NCBI RefSeq assembly: GCF_000020525.1
Contig: NC_011026.1
Location: 806,001-870,000, forward strand
Reading direction: 5' to 3'
Source: Chloroherpeton thalassium ATCC 35110
GTDB taxonomy: Bacteria; Bacteroidota; Chlorobiia; Chlorobiales; Chloroherpetonaceae
Length of the DNA: 64,000 bases
A model generated the notes under the pieces. It saw nothing but the letters and a program-made list of their open reading frames with translations. It was not told the origin of the DNA and made no database searches. The stretch's first letter is position 1. Every line of letters begins with the position of its first letter. Of this stretch, positions 53,421-61,631 are shown one piece after another. The position numbers and the translations under genes are program-made.

Positions 53421-54914
53421 ATGAGCACCATATTAGTTGTTGATGACGAACCCGTTGTTACGGATTACATCAAAGAAGCGCTTTCTGAAGAAGGCTACGC
53501 AGTTGAAGTTGCCTATACAGGCAATGACGGCATCGTGCAAGCCAAAAAGGTTTCCCCTGATGTAATCATTTTGGATTTTATGCTTCCTGACCTCAACGGC
53601 ATTGAGGTGCTCAAAAAACTTCGCCAGCTTGATGAAAGCTTACAAGTGATTATGCTCACCGCCTATAATTCCGTTCCAACTGCCCTTGAGGCAGTTCGAA
53701 ACGGTGCAGCTGACTACATTCTCAAACCGTTCGACCTCGACGCGTTTAAAATCACCGTTGCTAAAATTTGTGAAAAAGCACATCTGACCAACCAGCTCCG
53801 CTTTTTGCGTGAAGACAACGCGAAAAAACTTGCGGGCAATGAGTTCCTACTTTGCCCTTCAGTGCAAATGGCAAAGGTGTATGATTTGGTGTTTCAGGTG
53901 GCGCAAACCAACGATACCACCGTGCTGATTTTGGGCGAAAGCGGCGCAGGAAAAGAACATATTGCTAAACTCATTCATCAAAATTCCTCGCGTGCGGCAA
54001 AGCCATTTGTTGAAATGAACTGCGCCGCCATTCCCGAAAATCTACTTGAATCGGAGCTATTCGGGCATGAACCGGGCGCATTTACAGACGCGCGCAGCAA
54101 AAAGCTTGGCTTATTCGAGTATGCCGATGGCGGCACCATTTTCCTTGATGAAATTGGCGACATGCCTTTGGCCACGCAAGCCAAAATTCTGAAAGTTTTG
54201 GAAACGAAAGAGTTTCGGCGAGTGGGTGGATTGAGAGATATTAAAAGCGATGTTCGTGTGGTAGCCGCTACAAACAAAGACTTGTCGTTTGAAATTGACA
54301 GAGGAAACTTCCGAGAAGATCTCTACTATCGCTTGCAAGTTGTCCCAATAGACATTCCGCCGCTCAGAGAACGCAAGGAGGACATTTTGCATCTTGCCAA
54401 TTTCTTTCTTGAAATGACCGGGCGATCGATGCGAAAGCGCTTAGAACTTTCCGGTGATGCCGCGTCTGCGCTGCTTTCTTATACCTGGAAAGGAAATGTT
54501 CGCGAGCTGAAAAATGTGATTGAACGCGCAGTGATTGTCACCCCAAACGGTTCGCGAATTCTGCCTGAACACTTGGCATTTAAACCGATGTCTGTGGCTG
54601 AACTCGCGAAAAAATCAGAAGAATTTTTGATTCCCAAGCCGGATTATGAAGCACGGCAAGCTGAGCAACAGCGGCAAGCTGAACAGCGTAGCAACGGCCT
54701 GTCCTTTTCTTTGTCAAAGTTTTATGATGGATTTTCGCTCAAAGCTCATCTTGAACAGATCGAGCGCCAGTATTTGCTCGACGCGCTTGAAAAAACAGGT
54801 GGAAACCAGCTTCAAGCGGCAAAGTTGCTCGGCATTGAACGCCACGTGCTGCGCTATCAAATGAAAAAATACGAAATAGACGATCCGCGCAATTCAAAAA
54901 ATTCTGACGATTAA
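53421..54914 (+). CDS. NtrC-family sigma-54-dependent response regulator
   Basis: 497 residues. Receiver at 1-120 with VVDDEPVVTDY and acceptor Asp in VIILDFMLPDLNG. AAA+ domain at about 145-380: Walker A GESGAGKEH, the sigma-54 contact loop EPGAFTDARSKKLG (GAFTGA has become GAFTDA), Walker B GGTIFLDEIGD and the Arg finger region FREDLYYRLQVVPI. A C-terminal Fis-like helix-turn-helix (LLDALEKTGGNQLQAAKLLGI, shown in pieces) ends the protein. It activates sigma-54 RNA polymerase when phosphorylated. No cognate kinase is adjacent; the target genes are unknown. Confidence 0.95.
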   Translation: MSTILVVDDEPVVTDYIKEALSEEGYAVEVAYTGNDGIVQAKKVSPDVIILDFMLPDLNGIEVLKKLRQLDESLQVIMLTAYNSVPTALEAVRNGAADYILKPFDLDAFKITVAKICEKAHLTNQLRFLREDNAKKLAGNEFLLCPSVQMAKVYDLVFQVAQTNDTTVLILGESGAGKEHIAKLIHQNSSRAAKPFVEMNCAAIPENLLESELFGHEPGAFTDARSKKLGLFEYADGGTIFLDEIGDMPLATQAKILKVLETKEFRRVGGLRDIKSDVRVVAATNKDLSFEIDRGNFREDLYYRLQVVPIDIPPLRERKEDILHLANFFLEMTGRSMRKRLELSGDAASALLSYTWKGNVRELKNVIERAVIVTPNGSRILPEHLAFKPMSVAELAKKSEEFLIPKPDYEARQAEQQRQAEQRSNGLSFSLSKFYDGFSLKAHLEQIERQYLLDALEKTGGNQLQAAKLLGIERHVLRYQMKKYEIDDPRNSKNSDD

Positions 54915-54999
54915 TCCCTTTTGCCTAAAAATATCCCCCACTTTAACACATTTTACTTTTTCGGCATTAGCTGCATTTTAAATCCACAACCAACTAACC

Positions 55000-55359
55000 T
55001 TGCAAACGCAAAAAAAAGAACCGCCTAACCAAGAATTGGTATCTTTTTATGACCGAGTCTACGAGTTGGTGCGGCAGGTTCCGTTTGGCAAAGTGACCAC
55101 TTACGGCGCCATCGCAAAAGCCTTAGGCGCTGCGTCGTCCAGTCGGATTGTCGGCTATGCGCTCAAATGCGCACCAATGGAAAGCGTGCCTTGCCATCGC
55201 GTGGTGAATCGTTTCGGAGCGCTCACTGGAAAAATGCACTTTGGCGACCCAAACCTAATGCGCAAGCTTTTGGAACGGGAAGGCATTTCATTTTCCGAAG
55301 ACGGTTATGTAAAGTTAGATGAGCATTTCTTCGATGTCGCCAATTTATTCAAGCAATGA
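55000..55359 (+). CDS. Methylated-DNA--protein-cysteine methyltransferase-like protein
   Basis: 119 residues from a TTG, comprising only the C-terminal DNA-binding domain of the family. The helix-turn-helix part is VPFGKVTTYGAIAKALG, and the alkyl-acceptor motif is complete as VPCHRVVN; the Arg finger is in SSSRIVGYALK. Alkyltransferase-like (ATL) proteins of this size usually have Trp or Ala in place of the Cys, so this one may be an active but minimal O6-alkylguanine repair protein. It lies 85 bases after the NtrC-type gene. The exact start is uncertain. Confidence 0.85.
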   Translation: MQTQKKEPPNQELVSFYDRVYELVRQVPFGKVTTYGAIAKALGAASSSRIVGYALKCAPMESVPCHRVVNRFGALTGKMHFGDPNLMRKLLEREGISFSEDGYVKLDEHFFDVANLFKQ

Positions 55360-55380
55360 ACAAGCGAATTTCCTGAGAAA

Positions 55381-55415
55381 GCATGGATTCCGGCGTGTTG
55401 GCCGGAATAGCATGC
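55381..55415. terminator. Strong hairpin between convergent alkyltransferase and SDR genes
   Basis: GCATG, then ATTCCGGC, a GTGTTG loop, GCCGGAAT and CATGC form a stem of 13 pairs with a small bulge. No T run follows on either strand, so it is a hairpin-only candidate terminator or RNA 3' end protector serving two convergent transcripts. Confidence 0.5.
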
Positions 55416-55493
55416 AAATCATCAAGGGATAGAAATATTAATTTTGGAGTAATTCCATCGTAGAAACGCCAAATTTGGGTTTTGAGGAATGCG

Positions 55494-56210
55494 CTAAATC
55501 GCATGATCTTTTGGCATGATGAGAATTTTGGGTATACGAACATGCGGTTTTTGAGAAAGAACTTGCCAAATGATTTCAGCAACATCGCCCGGCTGAAGTG
55601 GCGTTGGAATTTGCATCGCTTCTTTTGGATGAACGTCCCACTTGCGGTGAAGTTCGGTCATAACCAAACCAGGCTCGATGCTGGTCACTTTCACGTTCGT
55701 TCTGGCCAGCTCTATGCGCAACGCTTCTGAAAGCGCTTCTATGGCGTATTTTGTTCCTGCATATGCGCCCGCCGATTCTCGAACTTTCGTGCCCAACACA
55801 CTGGAAATATTAATCAAATGCCCAAAATCATTTTGTTTAAAATGCTTTAAAAAAGTGTAGGCCACGCGATACGCAGCTTCAACATTCACGCGAACCATTT
55901 TACAAATGACTTCGATATCGACCGATTCTACGGTACCAATTTCCATAATGGCCGCGTTATTCACCACAATATCGCAGCGCCGAAATTCGGCGAGCGCTGT
56001 ATCAAGCAGTTTTTTCGGAACATCTTGCTCAGTGATATCGCCAAGCACGTACGGAGCTTGAAGCGCAGCGGCAATATCTTTTAAGCGCGCTCGGTTGCGG
56101 CCATGCAAAACCGTTCGAATCCCGTTGGCATGAAACAGTTCTGCTGTTGCTTTTCCAATTCCACCTGTTGCCCCTGTAATGACCGCCACTTGTTCTTTTA
56201 ATTCCGTCAT
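55494..56210 (-). CDS. Short-chain dehydrogenase/reductase
   Basis: 238 residues, a classical SDR. The cofactor motif is ITGATGGIGKA, the NNAA motif is VVNNAAIMEIG, and the catalytic Ser and YxxxK lie in INISSVLG and GAYAGTKYAIEAL. HGRNRARL after the second strand favours NADP(H). Members reduce or oxidise ketones and alcohols; the substrate is not indicated by the neighbours. It is convergent with the alkyltransferase gene, with a hairpin between them. Confidence 0.92.
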   Translation of the reverse strand: MTELKEQVAVITGATGGIGKATAELFHANGIRTVLHGRNRARLKDIAAALQAPYVLGDITEQDVPKKLLDTALAEFRRCDIVVNNAAIMEIGTVESVDIEVICKMVRVNVEAAYRVAYTFLKHFKQNDFGHLINISSVLGTKVRESAGAYAGTKYAIEALSEALRIELARTNVKVTSIEPGLVMTELHRKWDVHPKEAMQIPTPLQPGDVAEIIWQVLSQKPHVRIPKILIMPKDHAI

Positions 56211-56378
56211 GACTTTGTTTGGATTGATTTTTCAAAACTGGCTTTCATAATACTGGCAATTTAAAAAAATGCCAAGTCAGGAAAAGGGGACTTGCTTTTG
56301 AGATGAGACTTTTTGGGTGAGATGATTTTCTAAAAACCGTCAGCCAATAGACAATGCTGAAGCGGCCAGGTGGCTCGA

Positions 56379-56416
56379 TTCCCAAGAACTGGATTTAGCG
56401 ATCCAGCTCTTGGGAA
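56379..56416 (-). terminator. Long hairpin just after pyrD
   Basis: TTCCCAAGAACTGGAT and ATCCAGCTCTTGGGAA pair with one mismatch around TTAGCG, giving a 16-bp stem that starts six bases after the pyrD stop (minus strand). No T run follows, as for 55381-55415. It probably ends or protects the nurA-to-pyrD transcript. Confidence 0.55.
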
Positions 56417-56421
56417 TTCAG

Positions 56422-57357
56422 TTAAAACGTGCAGATCAAGCTGCCAACATATTCATGGAATGGGACATCGGAAGTGTTTCTGAAGTATTCTTCTATCCTG
56501 CGGGCAATTTTGCTGCTAATATTCGGATAGACGAAATTCATGGTGCCGATTTGCACCGCGCTTGCTCCTACCACGAAAAATTCCATCGCGTCTTCGAAAT
56601 CAGCAATGCCGCCCATGCCAATGATGGGAATATTCACCGATTTTGAAGCTTCCCAAACCTTCGCAACCGCCACCGGCTTGATTGCAGGACCGGAAAGGCC
56701 ACCTGTCACATTTCTGAGGAGCGGCTTTTTTGTGCGGTAATCAACCGCCATGCCAACTAAAGTATTGATTAAAGAAATCGAATCGGCGCCGGCTTTTTCT
56801 GCTGCCATTGCAATTGAGCCGATTGAAGTCACGTTTGGCGTCAGCTTAATCATCAAATGCCTATCGGTAATTTCCCGAAGTGCGGAAGTGATTTCATGAG
56901 TTGCATGGGCATCCACGCCAAAGATAATGCACTCGCCTTTCACGTTAGGACAGGATAAATTGATCTCGTAGCCATCGATGCCTTCAACTTCATTGAGGGT
57001 TTTGATCACCTCGCAATAATCCTCAATTGAGCCGCCCACCACATTGACCACTACGCGTGCGTCGAGTGAGCGCAAAAAAGGCATTTTGTTTTGGATAAAT
57101 CGCTCAACGCCAATATTTGCAAGGCCAATCGCATTGAGCACACCTGCGTGGGTTTCCACAAGTCGTTGGGGCGCGTTTCCTTGTCTGGGTTCAAGGGAGA
57201 TGGCTTTTGTCACAATGCCACCAATCGCGCTTAAGTCGTTCAATTTGTAAAGTTCTTCGCCGTAAGAAACTGTTCCTGAAGCAAGCATCACCGGATTTTT
57301 CAAATCGAGACCTCGCCCAAGTGAAACGGCAACCGGATTTTCAACAATAACGTTCAT
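56422..57357 (-). CDS. pyrD: Dihydroorotate dehydrogenase, class 1B-like catalytic subunit
   Basis: 311 residues from the ATG at 57357, which has AAAGG just upstream; a TTG at 57372 is less likely. Family blocks seen: LKNPVMLASGTVSYGEEL, SLEPRQGNAPQRLVET, INLSCPNVKGE (with the catalytic Cys nearby, as in the 1B class), MIKLTPNVTSIG, GGLSGPAIKPVAVAKVWE and VGASAVQIGTMNFVYP. It oxidises dihydroorotate to orotate in pyrimidine synthesis using FMN. The pyrK electron-transfer subunit is not in the window. It is the last gene of a four-gene minus-strand cluster. Confidence 0.94.
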   Translation of the reverse strand: MNVIVENPVAVSLGRGLDLKNPVMLASGTVSYGEELYKLNDLSAIGGIVTKAISLEPRQGNAPQRLVETHAGVLNAIGLANIGVERFIQNKMPFLRSLDARVVVNVVGGSIEDYCEVIKTLNEVEGIDGYEINLSCPNVKGECIIFGVDAHATHEITSALREITDRHLMIKLTPNVTSIGSIAMAAEKAGADSISLINTLVGMAVDYRTKKPLLRNVTGGLSGPAIKPVAVAKVWEASKSVNIPIIGMGGIADFEDAMEFFVVGASAVQIGTMNFVYPNISSKIARRIEEYFRNTSDVPFHEYVGSLICTF

Positions 57358-57393
57358 AGTGCCTTTAGTCAAAAAAACAGTCTTAATTCTTGC

Positions 57394-57990
57394 CTAATCG
57401 AAAATTCGCTCTAAAATTTGCTCAAGCCGCCTGTGATCATCATCTACAAGGTACGATAGTTCTTTTCCGATTGCAACAAGTTTTCTTTTTTCAATGATGG
57501 AAAAATACTTGCGCAAAAAACTAACCAGTAATTCGTCAGGCTGCACATCCTTGCTGTTCATAAAAATGCGTAAATAGGAAAAGCCTTTGTCAAAAAATGC
57601 TTTTTGCTCTTCACTCGTGGTGTGAAACACAAAGTCATGCAAGCCAGGCGGCTGCGGCGGCAGGCCTTGCCGTAGAAAATTATTTTGCTCGTAACCAACC
57701 ATCAACGCGTGAAATGACGTCTGAATCAATTCAAAAACCTGTGGCATTTCTCTTCGAAGCTCATCTTTTGTACGCCCATGCGGAAAAACCTTGCGGTGCG
57801 AGTCTGTTGGCGCGTGCTCGATGTAGTAAACAACGGCATAAGCAAACACCGATTCCGTTTCGACTTTTATCAAATCACCAAACTGAACGGGCAAAACTGC
57901 TTGCGCGCTGCTCGAATCGGGAATGACAGCAGAAAAAGAAACCGTGTTTGAACTGACCACTTCTCCAATATGCTGCGTTTTGCCTAACAA
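57394..57990 (-). CDS. HAS-barrel domain protein of the type linked to NurA/HerA
   Basis: 198 residues from a TTG at 57990 that has GAGGAG 8-13 bases upstream, inside the end of the preceding gene. The N-terminal ~65 residues (HIGEVVSSNTVSF, PVQFGDLIKVETES, AYAVVYYIEHAPTDS) resemble the HAS (HerA/ATP synthase) beta-barrel. The middle KDELRREMPQVFELIQTSFH and GLPPQPPGLHDFV are, from memory, like a cyanobacterial family found near NurA and HerA-type ATPases. The C-terminus is helical and acidic. It has no ATPase motif of its own. Being in the same cluster as nurA (60060-61211) supports a role in DNA end processing; this is inference. Confidence 0.72.
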   Translation of the reverse strand: MLGKTQHIGEVVSSNTVSFSAVIPDSSSAQAVLPVQFGDLIKVETESVFAYAVVYYIEHAPTDSHRKVFPHGRTKDELRREMPQVFELIQTSFHALMVGYEQNNFLRQGLPPQPPGLHDFVFHTTSEEQKAFFDKGFSYLRIFMNSKDVQPDELLVSFLRKYFSIIEKRKLVAIGKELSYLVDDDHRRLEQILERIFD

Positions 57991-57991
57991 A

Positions 57992-60040
57992 TTATTTCTC
58001 CTCCTCAGAATCGACTTGCTCTTTTTCTACTTGGGCTGTTTTCAAGCGCAAGAGTTGCTGCAATTCCGCTTCCAATTTTTCCATAAAATTGGTTTGGTAG
58101 CCAAAATTTTGATAGAAAATTTTCCCGTCTTGCACCACAACGGCACTCGGGAGATATGAGATTTGAAAATCGCGAGCCATGTTTGAAACTGGCGCGGCAA
58201 ATGGAAAACTATACCCATATTCGCGCGGATTTTCTTTTACTTCAGACAAATTGCCCTCCGTATCGATCGCGTAAAGAGAAACGCCTCTGGCATGATATTT
58301 CGCATAAAGCAATTGCAACTCGCTAAAAAGCATTTTGCTGATGGCCGATTTTGGTGACCAAAAGAAATAAACCAAAATGTTGCCTGAAAGCTCGCGCGGC
58401 GAAAGGCTGCTGCCATCCAAAGTTTTGAGTTGAACATTCGGCGCTGGGAGAATCAGTTCCTGTTGAACGGCATCAATTTTGGCCGAAAGCGTTTGGCCGT
58501 TTTCGAGCCATTTGCGAAGTTCTTTTTTAGAAAACTCATTTCGAATCCAATCGCTTTGGTTGCCGTTAGGAAGCAACGCAGCTGATTTTAGCGCGTAGTC
58601 GAAGGCGCGCTCCGGTTCAGTGTTTTTCAAGGTTTTTGCCAGCGCGAAGAAAATTTCGGCACGGCGCGAAATGGATAAATCCTTTGCCCTGAGCAAATTC
58701 GATTCTGCATTTTTTGTGTCGCCAATTCGGTGATAGGCCATTCCAATAGCGTAGTTTGCGCGACCTTTCAAATCAGCTTCAAGTGCCTCACAAGCTTGCT
58801 CGCTATCCACAACTTCCGACTCAATGCTGGATGACGCATACGATTTTCTTTTCTCCGAAAGCGACAAAAGGACTTTGTTTGCCAGATCGATGGCAAGCCC
58901 GGAATATTCAGGCGAATCGGCAAAACGCTCGGCAAAGAGCATCATGGTAATTTCATCATACATCATGCGATCGTAATCCAAACGCAGCACTTCCTGAACA
59001 TAAGGCAACGCCTTAGCCAAATCGATGCTCGCGTAGTAATTGAAAAGAAATCGCACGGCGTAGGTATTAACCTTTGCCGCTCTCAGCGATGCAATTCGCT
59101 TGTTTAAGATATTTTCGGCAAAAATAGCGGCACGCTCGCGGAAGTTCTTTTTGGAAATATAGTCAAGCAACATCGAGAGGTTCATGCGCACGGTGAGTTC
59201 GCTGGCTGGAAATTTTTCCGTCATCGTCATTAAGGAAAGCTCGCGCGAATCATCGTTCATTTCCATCAAAAATCGGTTATAAAGATTTAGGCGATGCAAA
59301 TAGGAATCGGGAATATCGCGTGTGATGTCATAGGCTTTGCGCCGGTCGCCAATGCCGTAAATGTAAGTCAGCGCAATGGCCTCGAGCAGTTCGGAATTGT
59401 CGCGACGGTTGCGGCGAACTTCAGCCATTTCTTGTTCAATTTGCGCGAGCGCTTCTGGCGTTTTACCTTTTTTTTCATATTTCAACGACCAATACAAAAT
59501 GTAGGCGTCATAAGTCGTTGGATACAGAAAGAGTTCTTTTTCCAAATAACTTAACGATGAATCGATAGGCGCATGGCATCGCATCAGTTCCGCTGCAATT
59601 CGATAATTCGAATATTGAACAGGAACTTCCTTCGGATTCAAAACCTGATAACTTTTTGTTTTTTCTGAACTTGCATTTGGAACATTATCGACATAATACG
59701 AACTCATTTGTGCGTAACCGGGCACAGGCACGCGGGCAAACCAATAGAGGTTTTGGTAATTTTGCAGCGCGATTCGATAGGTTTCTGGCTCTTCATATTC
59801 AAAAAATTGCGGCTCCCAAAACTTAAAAGTATAAACAGCTTCAGGCGTTTTTTGCGAAAAAAAACTCGTCGAATCCTTCGGATAATAAACAATGTTGAAC
59901 GTGTCTTCTACAACCGTCGGCTTTGATTCATATCTGATAACGATTTTTTCTTCAACATCCAGCGTGATACAACCGGGGAGAAATACAAGGGTTATCCAAA
60001 AAGCATGAAAGAAAATCTTTCGTTTAGTAAAAGACACCAT
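57992..60040 (-). CDS. TPR lipoprotein with a cysteine-less thioredoxin/TlpA-like domain
   Basis: 682 residues. The signal peptide ends in lipobox LPGC with Cys at about residue 24. The long middle (about 130-540) is alpha-helical with TPR-like repeats (for example NYAIGMAYHRIGDTKNAESN and AEIFFALAKTLKNTEPERAF). The last ~135 residues are a TlpA/AhpC-like fold: VQLKTLDGSSLSPRELSGN, then YFFWSPKSAISKMLFSELQ where active members carry a CxxC, and YLPSAVVVQDGKIFY with the cis-Pro region. With no CxxC it cannot act as a normal disulfide enzyme. It is probably periplasmic. The gene touches the HAS-barrel gene (one base apart) and follows nurA by 19 bases. Confidence 0.8.
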   Translation of the reverse strand: MVSFTKRKIFFHAFWITLVFLPGCITLDVEEKIVIRYESKPTVVEDTFNIVYYPKDSTSFFSQKTPEAVYTFKFWEPQFFEYEEPETYRIALQNYQNLYWFARVPVPGYAQMSSYYVDNVPNASSEKTKSYQVLNPKEVPVQYSNYRIAAELMRCHAPIDSSLSYLEKELFLYPTTYDAYILYWSLKYEKKGKTPEALAQIEQEMAEVRRNRRDNSELLEAIALTYIYGIGDRRKAYDITRDIPDSYLHRLNLYNRFLMEMNDDSRELSLMTMTEKFPASELTVRMNLSMLLDYISKKNFRERAAIFAENILNKRIASLRAAKVNTYAVRFLFNYYASIDLAKALPYVQEVLRLDYDRMMYDEITMMLFAERFADSPEYSGLAIDLANKVLLSLSEKRKSYASSSIESEVVDSEQACEALEADLKGRANYAIGMAYHRIGDTKNAESNLLRAKDLSISRRAEIFFALAKTLKNTEPERAFDYALKSAALLPNGNQSDWIRNEFSKKELRKWLENGQTLSAKIDAVQQELILPAPNVQLKTLDGSSLSPRELSGNILVYFFWSPKSAISKMLFSELQLLYAKYHARGVSLYAIDTEGNLSEVKENPREYGYSFPFAAPVSNMARDFQISYLPSAVVVQDGKIFYQNFGYQTNFMEKLEAELQQLLRLKTAQVEKEQVDSEEEK

Positions 60041-60059
60041 AAGGATTTTTCAATTTCAG

Positions 60060-61211
60060 TTAGATTTTTGCAACTCGCTTAGATACGCTCTTTGCAGAAA
60101 ATGTGAGTTGATGGCCTTCGCTCAGGCATTTTCGTTCAAGAAGCCGCATCAATTGCTCGTGTTCCATGGGCTTAACCGCTGCTTGCTCATGCGCCTCGAT
60201 TAACATCATTGGGTAACCGCCACCTTTTTGCAAGTCGTCATAAACAACAGCGTGGATAAAGTTAATCAATGCGAGATCCGGTTGAAAGCACCATTTTGGC
60301 AACTCAATTCGGGCAATTTCTTTTCCTGTGTGAAGATAAAAGAAAATTATTTTATCCTCATTCTCATATTCACCAAGAACTTCGGATGGACTTAAAAAAA
60401 CAGCCGAGCGCTCGCCAGGTTTTAAGAATTTCATAAAAAAATCTCGGTCGTATATTTTTGAAAGCAACCCGCTTTCTGGAATATTTTCATGAGCAAAACA
60501 ATTTGAAAACAACTGAATCACATCTTGGCCACCAGGAAAACTCAAATAACTAGCGATAGGCAATTTGTGATGGCGAAATTCGGCAAGCATTGTGGCATAG
60601 CGCCCGAGAAATGCCTCTTGTGATTTTTTATCCCGCAAATTCTTCAGATGCCATGCAATAAGCGTTCCATCAGCTAAAGATAAAATTGGGCGAGCGCTTT
60701 TTTGCGAACTGACAGCTAAATCAAGCAGCGAGGCCAGTTCCTTTTCCTGCCTCAATGCTGAAACAAATTCCGGTGAATTGGCGACTTTTTGAAAGTCGAC
60801 GGAAAAGTCATTCGATGCTTCCAGACTTTCCGGTGTATAAAAATCGGTAGCCGCGCCAATAACTGGCGGCTCTAAAGTGCCAATTTGAAATGCAATCTGA
60901 CTGATGTTTAAAAGGAAAAAGTCCGCATTGTAATTTCTATCGGGTAAAATTTGAGATCCGTCTGCCGCGCAAAGGGTGTATTCTTTTGGCCGAATAGGCA
61001 GAGCAGCTTTATTCTGCAAAAACTCCAATGGTTGCGCAATGCTTTTTCTGGCAGCTTGCCGCTGTAATTGCTGGTTCAGTTCTTGGCCGCCGCGTAAAAT
61101 CACCAGTTTTATGAGTTCATCAACCAATTCATTTACTCGCCGCTGTTTCGCTGATAATGTTTTTGCAAAGTCATTGAGTTGAAGATGCAACGCATTTATA
61201 TTTAACGGCAT
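60060..61211 (-). CDS. nurA: NurA-domain 5'-3' nuclease
   Basis: 383 residues from the ATG at 61211 (MPLNINALHLQLNDFAKTL); a longer frame to 61313 begins with a basic stretch and is less likely. The N-terminal ~75 residues are helical. The NurA core has the metal-binding AADGSQILPDRNYNADFFLLN near residue 85, the second acidic SLADGTLIAWHL near 180, and the C-terminal MMLIEAHEQAAV. NurA trims 5' strands with the HerA translocase at double-strand breaks. No HerA gene is in the window, but a HAS-barrel protein is two genes downstream. First gene of the cluster ending in pyrD. Confidence 0.82.
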   Translation of the reverse strand: MPLNINALHLQLNDFAKTLSAKQRRVNELVDELIKLVILRGGQELNQQLQRQAARKSIAQPLEFLQNKAALPIRPKEYTLCAADGSQILPDRNYNADFFLLNISQIAFQIGTLEPPVIGAATDFYTPESLEASNDFSVDFQKVANSPEFVSALRQEKELASLLDLAVSSQKSARPILSLADGTLIAWHLKNLRDKKSQEAFLGRYATMLAEFRHHKLPIASYLSFPGGQDVIQLFSNCFAHENIPESGLLSKIYDRDFFMKFLKPGERSAVFLSPSEVLGEYENEDKIIFFYLHTGKEIARIELPKWCFQPDLALINFIHAVVYDDLQKGGGYPMMLIEAHEQAAVKPMEHEQLMRLLERKCLSEGHQLTFSAKSVSKRVAKI

Positions 61212-61384
61212 AAAAATATTTGGATATTTATTCTTTTTCTTATATTTGCGGAAACGAAACTTGGTGAGCGCTCGTTTATGAGAAGGTAAGTTAATAATAA
61301 ACGACTGCCTCAAGGTTTTAGAAAATGTTTTTTAGATTTTGTTTGTAAGTAATCAGATATTTATTTACATTTGTAACACTGATT

Positions 61385-61474
61385 TTTAAAGCACTTCACG
61401 CCCGTGAAGTGTGGCAGGTGATGTGGGGGACACCTGCTACGAAAGGCGGTTCTAAACCGCCTTTTCGTTTTTTT
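61385..61474 (+). ncRNA. Chlorobi-1 RNA, copy 1
   Basis: Two hairpins and a terminator in order. Hairpin 1 is CACTTCAC-GCCC-GTGAAGTG (61392-61411). Hairpin 2 is GCAGGTG, a ten-base loop containing GTGGGGGA, and CACCTGC (61414-61437). The terminator is AAAGGCGGTT-CTA-AACCGCCTTT followed by T-rich sequence. This order matches the published description of the Chlorobi-1 motif as two stem-loops followed by a rho-independent terminator, known only from Chlorobi. The GCCC loop could pair with the G run of the second loop. No protein-coding frame is involved. Confidence 0.85.
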
Positions 61475-61522
61475 ACTTGACTGATTATTGAGTTTAATCT
61501 GTTTCATTAATATAGATTTATA

Positions 61523-61630
61523 ACAGAGAGTAACAAGCATTTCACGCCCTGTGAGGTGTGGTAAACGGTGTGGGGGACGTTTATCAGTTACTCTCTGTAA
61601 AGGCGACTGAGCTTCAGTCGCCTTTTTTTA
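61523..61630 (+). ncRNA. Chlorobi-1 RNA, copy 2
   Basis: Same order as copy 1. Hairpin 1 is CATTTCAC-GCCCT-GTGAGGTG (61538-61558); its two changed pairs are G-U wobbles that keep the stem. Hairpin 2 (61560-61585) has a different stem sequence but the same TGTGGGGGAC loop. The terminator AAAGGCGACTGA/TCAGTCGCCTTT with a T run ends at about 61630. This copy also has an outer 12-bp perfect stem, ACAGAGAGTAAC with GTTACTCTCTGT (61523-61534 with 61587-61598), not seen in copy 1. Conserved loops with changed stem bases support a functional RNA structure. Confidence 0.85.
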
Positions 61631-61631
61631 T

